From the NCBI GenBank assembly GCA_036939355.1, contig JALLAP010000628.1, positions 1 through 11,792 of the forward strand: DNA of 11,792 nt, given 5' to 3'. Made by a program: the position numbers and the translations under genes. Source of the DNA: Thalassiosira profunda. Taxonomy: Eukaryota; Bacillariophyta; Thalassiosirophyceae; Thalassiosirales; Thalassiosiraceae. This document shows positions 1 through 6,281 of this stretch, piece by piece (within the stretch, counting starts at the first letter, position 1; every line of letters begins with the position of its first letter). The notes beneath the pieces are model-generated. The model searched no databases, had not been told where the DNA came from, and was given only the letters and a program-made list of their open reading frames with translations.

Positions 1-2
1 AC

Positions 3-1271
3 GACCAGATCAACAATCGGCGCAAGCGATCGTCCAGCCTCGGATCGCACCAGCAGTATCAGCAGGAGGAGAACATCGTCATGCCCTTTGGATCGCCCGT
101 CACCAGGGCAGCGTTTCATAGCCCGCCGCCAATGTACCAGGATGACGCCACCAATCAGGCTGGTTCGTTGGGAATGCTCGAGGGCAACAACCAGCAGGGC
201 ACACACTTCTTTCAGAGGCACGGCGGGTATGGATACGGGTACAATGGCGCCAACATGCCGGCGCCCGCTCCCCCGGTGAGCACGCCTCCCAGCGACGAGA
301 CCATTCACACGGGCAGGAAATCGCTCGCCGGCTCAAAGTCTCCGCTGGTGATGCAGGGCAGCAGTGCCCCGCCATCGCCAGGAGCGCGCACGCCCACGCA
401 CGCGAGCAGGCAGGCACCCAGCAGCCCTCAGAGAGGTTCCGCTGCAGTGGCAGATGGCAAGGGCGGCAGCGAAGTCCGGCAGTCATACAGACGGACGTCG
501 TCCAGCTCATCCGCGCTCCTCCCACCCGTCACCTCGTTGGACATACTTCAGAGGTCGCCGTTCCAAGCGATGCGAAAGTTTGCAGATGGGAAGGAAGGAG
601 ACGACAATCGTGGCAACGATGTGTTTGGAGATTATCGAGAGGACACACTGTCGTCGGCAATACCGTGGATGGTCGAGCGAGGAAGCGGGAGCATTGGCGT
701 GTCCACCCTTGGAGGTGGATCGTCGGGGCTGCCAATGATGCCCCCCATGAGCAGCGGCCTATCCTCTGGCAGGGGCAGCGCTCTCCGGGGATCGCAACGA
801 GAGGCCCAGGAGCTCCCGTTTGCGGTCGACGACGAAGGGCAACTTGCAATTGGAGCGTCCTCCAGCCGCAGCCCCTCCAAAAGCACGAGTAGATCTTTGT
901 GGGGCAGCACGAAAGCAGACGTCCTCAGTGCAACATTAAGTGGAGCTGGCGGTGGGGGAGGCGGCGTCGCCGATCTCAAGTCGACATTGGCAGTGTCGTC
1001 GCTGCATCATCGTTGTGCCACGGATGGAAAGATTCGTTTGAGGATGTTCGACGATGCAAAGAGGGCAGATGATGGTCCTGCTGTTGGCGCTGGTGGAGGC
1101 GGCGACGGCCTGGACGAGCCAAAGACAGACTCGGTTGCTAATAGAGACAGCAGCGACGACCCGCAAAGCTCAGAGTTTGCATCTTTCAGGGAACAGCTTT
1201 CAGATTTCAGGTCCTTTGGGGAGTCTCTTATGGTCGAAAATACACAAGATGGTGGAAAGGACAATGCGTAG
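3..1271 (+). CDS. 3' part of a Ser/Pro/Gly-rich disordered protein, possibly ATG13-like (5' incomplete)
   Basis: The reading frame is open from base 3 and ends at TAG 1269-1271, giving 422 codons in the window. The first ATG (81) is internal to the open frame, so the gene probably begins upstream. The protein is low-complexity throughout: Gly/Tyr-rich (GGYGYGY, about 225-245), many SP and TP dipeptides (about 260-440), a serine run (about 498-516) and glycine runs (about 945-965). No folded domain is visible. Two short hydrophobic islands stand out: SLDILQRSPFQAMRKF (about 534-581) and ELPFAVDDEG (about 810-839). The second resembles the [LM]-PF-x-V-DD motif that I recall from the C-terminal, kinase-binding tail of ATG13, the autophagy-initiation scaffold. 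The abundant SP/TP sites would fit a TOR-regulated scaffold. The N-terminal HORMA domain that would prove this lies outside the window. The coding call is fairly sure and the ATG13 link is weak. The gene converges on the LRR-HD gene across 75 bp. Confidence 0.72.
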   Translation, partial: DQINNRRKRSSSLGSHQQYQQEENIVMPFGSPVTRAAFHSPPPMYQDDATNQAGSLGMLEGNNQQGTHFFQRHGGYGYGYNGANMPAPAPPVSTPPSDETIHTGRKSLAGSKSPLVMQGSSAPPSPGARTPTHASRQAPSSPQRGSAAVADGKGGSEVRQSYRRTSSSSSALLPPVTSLDILQRSPFQAMRKFADGKEGDDNRGNDVFGDYREDTLSSAIPWMVERGSGSIGVSTLGGGSSGLPMMPPMSSGLSSGRGSALRGSQREAQELPFAVDDEGQLAIGASSSRSPSKSTSRSLWGSTKADVLSATLSGAGGGGGGVADLKSTLAVSSLHHRCATDGKIRLRMFDDAKRADDGPAVGAGGGGDGLDEPKTDSVANRDSSDDPQSSEFASFREQLSDFRSFGESLMVENTQDGGKDNA

Positions 1272-1346
1272 ACCGGGAACGAGTCTATTTGCGCCATGTC
1301 TTCCTCATGTGTTATCTAGGCATTTTGCACTGCATCTCAACTCCCC
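1272..1346. other. 75-bp convergent intergenic gap
   Basis: This is the only sequence between the stop codons of the two converging genes (TAG at 1269-1271 on +, the end of the LRR-HD frame at 1347 on -). I see no canonical AATAAA signal in it. The 3' UTRs of the two transcripts very probably overlap. Confidence 0.6.
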
Positions 1347-4322
1347 CTACCGAGTCTCATTCATCAGCGCCATGATATGATCTTCGTCCACCGCGCCCAA
1401 TCTGCCAAATCTGAGGCAAACGTCAACGAGGTCCTTGGAAGACGATACGGCCATCTTCTCGAGGTACGGGTTGCGAACGATGTCCTTTGGAGGACGCGCA
1501 ATGTGCAGCAGCTTGTCGTAGTAGTGTGATATCATGTCCGTGCTCGTGCCGCCCCGGTCCATGTACTCCTGCAGCCTTTCCGGCGGCGCGTAGCTCCACA
1601 ATTCCTCCTCGCTCGTCGGCCGGGGCGACTTATCACTGCACAATGGCCTGCCCCTTTCTTGGTTGTACTGGTAGCATCGGACTACGCCTTTGGCTCCCAC
1701 AGCCTCTAACCTATCAGCCCATCGTGGTATCAGCAGGTGATACGTCTCGTTCTTTTTCACCTCCTCTGGCACTGAATTGCCATTCTCTGAGCAGCCCACC
1801 CATGAAATCATCTGGATGATTCGCTCGTGAGAATTGTTGCTGGTGTCTCCTTCCTCTCCGCTGCTGATGCCCACTAACTCCAAGATTGCTCTCGCATTTG
1901 GGTACGTCACCGGGCACGCATCAGGGAAAAACTTTCTGTCGTCTACGTCGTGGAGCAAAGCAGCCAGTTTGACTTCCATTTCTTCCTTTGGTGGGAGGCT
2001 GCATTCCAGCGATAGCAGAGCCTTCTCTGCGTGGTCGAATACCACCGACACGTGCTCCTTCCACCCGTGCGATGCCTTTATCTCGGAATGATTTGCATAG
2101 AACTCCTTCACCTTCTCAACAGCATCTGGTACCACGTTCGCATAAGGGCATTGATCCACTAGGACGGTTTGTGGGTTACCGCCATTCTTCTTTCGCTCGA
2201 ACAACGTAGGCATTCTCTGTAAGAGCGCGTAAAGCAAAGGGAACCCTTCGCTGTCTCTGCCAATCCAAGAGATGGCATGAGGCACGGCGCTAGATTCAAT
2301 ATCATCGAAGGGGCTTGCATCGACGCCATCTTTCAACAAGTGGCACCGCAGAATCTTCAGCCGCGATGCCTCGAACTTAGCACGCTGATTCCACTCAAGC
2401 AGCGACAAAATATCCGAAGGAAGTCCGCACCCATAGCATTGCAAACCGCCCAAACCGCCACTCGTCCGAATCGTTCGAAGGGTGTGATTTGAGGAGTACG
2501 TAGCGCCAATACTTGATGGATTGCACAGGAGCATAGAAAATGCTTCCCACACCCTCGCGGGCACTTCATCAAAGGTACAGAATGCCAATTTGCGCAAACT
2601 GTCATTGCCAACCAAGGCAGTTGCAACAGCAACCAACACGTCATTGGACGTGGCACTGGCCCCCCAGTTAATCGGACGCGTTGGATCGCGTTCGGCCCCC
2701 CAGGGCGTCGGATCGGACGCGTCAGCACATGGGGGGATCTTCAGCTGCACCAGCTTGCAGGTGCGCAGGAGAGGTGCAAATGCATGCCACCCGCTGGCGC
2801 TGATGTTGAGGCACCCATAAACGTCGAGCGTTGACAATGATAAATGGCTTCCGAATGTACCCACCAGTGCGGCCATTGCCTGGTCATCGAAAGTGGGCCT
2901 TGACCTGAGGTGAAGCTTCTCCAGCACGGATTTTGAGTTGCGCAATGAAGTGAAGAAGGCCTGCCAACCAGCCGAAGAGACTGAGTCCATGGCTTCCATG
3001 GACTCAGCGAAGGGTGATGTACACTTCAGCGAGAGATCGATCGATCGCACCGTGCTGTTATTGGCAAGGCCATTTGCCAAAGCAGCCAAACTCGCATCCG
3101 TAGTGATGCCGTTTTCCAGGGCGATCTTCTCGAGCTTCGATGTCGGGCTTCGCAGTGCCACAGAGAATTCCCGCCATCCGTCTAGGCTAACATTGCCGAT
3201 GCAGCCGAGGCCCAGAGTCACTAATGAGCTGCGACCAGTCAACACGTTCCCGAGTGCAGTCATCGCCCGATCATTGATTCGGTTGCCGCTGAGTTCAATG
3301 CTCGTCATATTTGTGGTCGCATCCCCCGCCAAACAAGCCAAGAAGGCCACCCAGCCGTCTTCCGTGATTTCCACGTTGCAGCTAACATCCAACTCCCTCA
3401 AAAAGGGACTCATTGCAAAGGCACCTCCCAAGCTGTATATTTCTCCATCGCCAATCTTGTTGCCCCGAAGGCAGAGCGACTGTACTGCCCAGCCGGATGA
3501 TTTCGCATACGACGACGCGAAGAGTCGCCATCCTCTCGGGGAAATTTGCTCGTTGTTGGCCAAGCTCAGCACACGCAAGGTGTCGTTTCTGGCCAGCGCA
3601 TCGACTAGAACCCCGACGCCTTTGTCGTTGATGGCGTTGCCCTGGACATCGAGGTGCTTCAGTTGGCACCCCGGGCTTTGAAGCCAATTCCCCAGAGCCG
3701 TGCACGCGCCCGCTCCCAGATTGCTCTTTACGAACGTCAGCGTCGACAGGTTTCGATTGGCGGCCAGGGCATTGACGATGTCCCCCGCGGTTTCGTCGCA
3801 AATTCTGATGTCTCTCAGCATGCACGTCGCCACCGATTCGTTGAGCTTCGAAAGGGTATTGACGAGGGCGGACCAATCCCCCCCGCCGCCCTCACGACAA
3901 TCCCGCCAATCACCCCGCCAATCAAGGCTGTGCAGGCTGCCGTTCCCCTCCAAGAACGCCCGCAGATATTGCAGCCACGCAGTATCCTCCCCCGCGAAGG
4001 CGCAGCCCTGCAGGCCTAGGTGCTCGATCGATCGGTTCGGGGCGAGCCCCCTCAGGAATGGCGCCTTTTGGGTGACGCGGTGTTGCACCAGCGCGAACCG
4101 CTTCACGCGCGTGTTGGCGGCCAGAACCCGCCCCAACCGCTCCGCATCGACGTACGGATCCCACGACGTTTCCGAGGCGACGAGCGCCGTGATCCCGGGA
4201 CAATTCGCCTCAATCCGCGACCAGGACGGTTTGTTTTGCAAATCCACCAGCGTCCAGTCGTCCTCGTCTTCGGGCGGCTCCTCCCTTCCAAAGTCGTCAT
4301 TCCTAATGTACACAGGAAACAT
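1347..4322 (-). CDS. Leucine-rich-repeat protein fused to a C-terminal YedJ/YpgQ-like HD phosphohydrolase domain
   Basis: A single uninterrupted frame of 991 residues. The start at 4322 has a GCC-ATG context and there is no other plausible one. Residues 1 to about 600 are ribonuclease-inhibitor-type leucine-rich repeats. Units of the form L..L.L.GN.I.D....L..AL alternate with units carrying GW..F. A capping segment follows with LLCNPSSIGATYSSNHTL, LPSDILSLLEWN and KILRCH, then a helical linker with LLYALLQRMPTLFE. From about residue 735 the protein is an HD domain: H757 (KEH), the H791-D792 pair in ALLHDVDDRKFF, D870 in RWADRLEAVGAKG, and a late SHYYDKLLHIARP helix. This is the metal-ligand order of the bacterial YedJ/YpgQ group, in which YpgQ is reported to hydrolyse nucleoside triphosphates to monophosphates. 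There is no signal peptide, so it is probably cytosolic. By inference, the repeats bind a partner and the HD domain hydrolyses a nucleotide-like substrate. The combination is unusual. The domain calls are firm and the substrate is unknown. Confidence 0.9.
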   Translation of the reverse strand: MFPVYIRNDDFGREEPPEDEDDWTLVDLQNKPSWSRIEANCPGITALVASETSWDPYVDAERLGRVLAANTRVKRFALVQHRVTQKAPFLRGLAPNRSIEHLGLQGCAFAGEDTAWLQYLRAFLEGNGSLHSLDWRGDWRDCREGGGGDWSALVNTLSKLNESVATCMLRDIRICDETAGDIVNALAANRNLSTLTFVKSNLGAGACTALGNWLQSPGCQLKHLDVQGNAINDKGVGVLVDALARNDTLRVLSLANNEQISPRGWRLFASSYAKSSGWAVQSLCLRGNKIGDGEIYSLGGAFAMSPFLRELDVSCNVEITEDGWVAFLACLAGDATTNMTSIELSGNRINDRAMTALGNVLTGRSSLVTLGLGCIGNVSLDGWREFSVALRSPTSKLEKIALENGITTDASLAALANGLANNSTVRSIDLSLKCTSPFAESMEAMDSVSSAGWQAFFTSLRNSKSVLEKLHLRSRPTFDDQAMAALVGTFGSHLSLSTLDVYGCLNISASGWHAFAPLLRTCKLVQLKIPPCADASDPTPWGAERDPTRPINWGASATSNDVLVAVATALVGNDSLRKLAFCTFDEVPARVWEAFSMLLCNPSSIGATYSSNHTLRTIRTSGGLGGLQCYGCGLPSDILSLLEWNQRAKFEASRLKILRCHLLKDGVDASPFDDIESSAVPHAISWIGRDSEGFPLLYALLQRMPTLFERKKNGGNPQTVLVDQCPYANVVPDAVEKVKEFYANHSEIKASHGWKEHVSVVFDHAEKALLSLECSLPPKEEMEVKLAALLHDVDDRKFFPDACPVTYPNARAILELVGISSGEEGDTSNNSHERIIQMISWVGCSENGNSVPEEVKKNETYHLLIPRWADRLEAVGAKGVVRCYQYNQERGRPLCSDKSPRPTSEEELWSYAPPERLQEYMDRGGTSTDMISHYYDKLLHIARPPKDIVRNPYLEKMAVSSSKDLVDVCLRFGRLGAVDEDHIMALMNETR
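2981..3007. repeat. Perfect 12-bp inverted repeat with 3-nt loop inside the LRR coding region
   Basis: CTGAGTCCATGG (2981-2992) and CCATGGACTCAG (2996-3007) are exact reverse complements separated by CTT. They lie in codons for the ESMEAMDS stretch. This stretch makes one GW-type repeat about ten residues longer than its neighbours. Confidence 0.85.
3902..3925. repeat. 12-bp in-frame tandem duplication in the LRR gene
   Basis: CCCGCCAATCAC is followed directly by CCCGCCAATCAA. On the minus strand it encodes the repeated tetrapeptides DWRG and DWRD near the N-terminus of the LRR-HD protein. This looks like a small slippage duplication that keeps the frame. Confidence 0.7.
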
Positions 4323-4955
4323 GGCAACGGCGGCGGCGAGGAAGGAGCGGCCAGGGGGGAGGGGGGCGCGAGGCCCAGGAGGAGGAGTGGGGGGGAGGGA
4401 GCCCGGGCGGGTGGCGGAAGGGGAGGAGGGGAGGACCGACCATCTACTGGCTACCAGTTACCAGAGGGAGGAGAGATCGCGTACGCGTACATAGGGTAGG
4501 TACCCCAAGATATTGTACCTTCCAACAACTGCAACACTCAACCTCTTCCGCTCTACAATATCTCAGGCAGCGGTGGGCAAGCAACCAGGCGGCCCCATCC
4601 TCCTCCCTTCAGCTCCGCAGGCCGGCGGAGGCGGGGTGCGCACTGCGGTGCTCGTTGCTGGGATCGTTTTGTGGGGGGCGGGGGGTCGCTCCTCTGTCAA
4701 GTGCGAGACACATAAATTTGCAACACACGGATCGCGGACGGATCTTTGCGTTTGCGGCCGGCCGGAAAGCGCCGCTCACCTGCGCTCACTATCCTCTCAT
4801 CTGCTTGCGGCTCCTACCTCCTCCTACGGCACGGAGGGCGGGGTGCGCGCTGCGGTGGTCTCTGCAGGGGCCGCATTGGTTGCGCTCGTTGAGTTCAGTC
4901 CACGTCGCTCCGCCTGCCAAGTCGAAGTGTCGGCAGACAAATATATTTGCAACAC
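4323..4955. promoter_or_regulatory. Divergent promoter region between the LRR-HD and membrane-protein genes
   Basis: 633 bp with no convincing gene, holding both 5' UTRs and both promoters. The left part (4354-4435) is a very G-rich + strand tract, so the LRR-HD leader is C-rich. A 10-bp palindrome GTACGCGTAC lies at 4481-4490. The right part contains two diverged copies of one segment (about 4613-4730 and 4826-4957), the second of which runs into the start codon of the membrane-protein gene. Promoter elements are not clear enough to assign. The TATA-like AAATATAT lies too close to the ATG to set a start site upstream of it. Confidence 0.5.
4354..4435 (+). promoter_or_regulatory. G-rich tract with G-quadruplex potential upstream of the LRR-HD gene
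   Basis: The + strand has repeated runs of three to seven Gs (4354-4359, 4361-4366, 4389-4395 and more) within about 80 bp. It starts about 30 bp upstream of the LRR-HD start codon, on that gene's template strand. The role is unknown. Confidence 0.4.
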
Positions 4956-4957
4956 AT
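4613..4957. repeat. Imperfect tandem duplication of about 210-230 bp period upstream of the membrane-protein gene
   Basis: Three blocks recur in the same order: GCGGGGTGCGCactGCGGTG-like (4631-4650 and 4838-4857, offset 207), GTCGCTCC (4685-4692 and 4904-4911, offset 219) and ATTTGCAACACA (4716-4727 and 4945-4956, offset 229). The rising offsets mean insertions and deletions since the copying. In the first copy the position of the start codon reads ACG instead of ATG. Confidence 0.55.
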
Positions 4958-6159
4958 GATGCGCCGACGACGAGACGCATCCGCGCCGACCGTCAACGAT
5001 GCGGCCCTCCTGTCTCTCCACAGCGCGGGCGACGACGATTTTGACGACGCTTTGGAGGAGAAGTCCGCAAAACTGGCGGCCGACGCCCTGCGTTCCATCG
5101 AGCGGTGCTGGAAGACGTGCTTCGCCGCAGTGCTCGCCGATTTGGTGGTGACGATTGTTGACGGCGACATGCATTCCAAACTCTTTGCTGACAACAATGA
5201 GAATGCCCTGAGCTGGGTGGACTTCGCGGACGTTGTGGCGAGCTTCAAATTCGTCGCGTTTGGTCTGGGATTGTATCGCCTCTCCCGCTCTCTGAGGCGC
5301 GCAGCGACGGGCACCGAAGGCGAGCGAAGAAGGATCACCGACAAAGACTTCCACGGAATGCTGAAAACAATGGCTGTCATGTGGGGAATCAGCGCTTTGA
5401 ACCATGCGATTATTGCCCTTGCAATGGCGGCTGCTCTGCCTTCGCATGGTCGGGGCGGTCCGTTTCACTACTTTATGGATGATATTTCCTCATCGAAAGC
5501 AACCTCANCTGCCTTCGCATGGTCGGGGCGGTCCGTTTCACTACTTTATGGATGATATTTCCTCATCGAAAGCAACCTCAATTGCGGGGATTGGTCTGGG
5601 TGTTAGCACGCTTGGCACGGTTGCATACTGCCGAAAGACGGCGGACGAGGAGGATGTGAAGGACAACCGGAGAATCACCCTGCGTCAACAAAAGTCAAAG
5701 GCCAACGTTACGTTTGCGTCCAGCCGCGCACTTGCCTATCTTGCGTACCGGAATCAGGCGCTGTGCGTCGCTACCTTCGTGTTCAATGCCACGATGGAGC
5801 TGCTGAAGTGGGCAGTGGATTCCGAGAGTGGCGCCGCTGGCAGGGTATTATCTGCATCGGACGTCGTGGGGCCGTTCACCGTCGCTGTTGCGCTTCTCGG
5901 GATGAACCGGTGCTTCCTCCGGGCGGCCGTCGCCCGGCTCAGAGTCGATGGATCGGGCAAAGGGGATGCATTGGTTTATCGGAATCTCTTTGCGGCGCAG
6001 GCCAAATTCTACGGAATGGTCTCAGTAGCTATGAAGGATGCCACAATTTATCGTCTGTTACCTTTTCTGGCACGGCCCTTCAAACCACAACTCATGAGTC
6101 TTCTGCAACAGATCGCTCCAACTCTCTCCGGAAAGATAGGTGATGGCTTAGGCATTTGA
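4956..6159 (+). CDS. Multi-pass membrane protein of unknown function (frame interrupted by an assembly duplication)
   Basis: As given, the frame breaks at N5508. When one 72-bp copy plus the N is removed (73 bp), the two halves join exactly into 376 residues ending at TGA 6157-6159. The start is ATG 4956, with a second ATG directly after it. The N-terminus is basic (MMRRRR) and then acidic (DDDFDDALEE). Hydrophobic stretches that could be membrane segments lie at about 51-68, 90-107, 137-161, 184-201, 243-263 and 279-296. Charged loops (EGERRR at 121-126, DEEDVKDNRR at 206-215) separate them. The first and last thirds look like diverged copies of one unit of roughly 110 residues. I do not recognise the family. 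The length and the weak pairing of hydrophobic helices suggest an organelle or endomembrane protein, but no targeting signal is clear. The gene is divergent from the LRR-HD gene and converges on the coiled-coil gene. Confidence 0.8.
5436..5580. repeat. Assembly artefact: 72-bp direct repeat flanking a single N
   Basis: Bases 5436-5507 and 5509-5580 are identical over 72 bp, with one N at 5508. The duplication shifts the reading frame by one base, and collapsing it gives one continuous protein. An unmerged contig overlap explains it better than a real duplication. Confidence 0.93.
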
Positions 6160-6164
6160 TGCCT
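6150..6164 (+). other. Short hairpin spanning the stop codon of the membrane-protein gene
   Basis: AGGCAT-TTG-ATGCCT is a perfect 6-bp stem with a 3-nt loop. It contains the TGA stop (6157-6159). It is short enough to be chance. Confidence 0.35.
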
Positions 6165-6281
6165 TCCGTGCAATACCTTAAATGACATCTAATACCAAAC
6201 TCTATTTAGCAGTGCATGAATCTCCCACACATTCTCCTTACGGATTTCCCCTCCCGATACTCATACCATCCCGCACCAACC
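6160..6281. other. 122-bp convergent intergenic gap
   Basis: This gap separates the stop of the membrane-protein gene (+) from the stop of the coiled-coil gene (-). It is AT-richer than the genes around it. I see no canonical AATAAA signal. It should hold both poly(A) sites, so the two transcripts may overlap. Confidence 0.55.

Noticed and set aside
1347..4322. NLR-type immune receptor
   Set aside because: There is no NACHT or NB-ARC P-loop anywhere in the 991 residues. Only the LRR array and the HD domain are supported.
4939..4948. TATA box (AAATATAT) for the membrane-protein gene
   Set aside because: It ends only about eight bases before the ATG, so a start site 25-30 bp downstream would fall inside the coding region.
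5509..5580. True tandem duplication or programmed frameshift in the membrane-protein gene
   Set aside because: The copies are perfectly identical and separated by exactly one N. The same 72-bp pattern occurs at a second locus. Collapsing one copy restores the frame.
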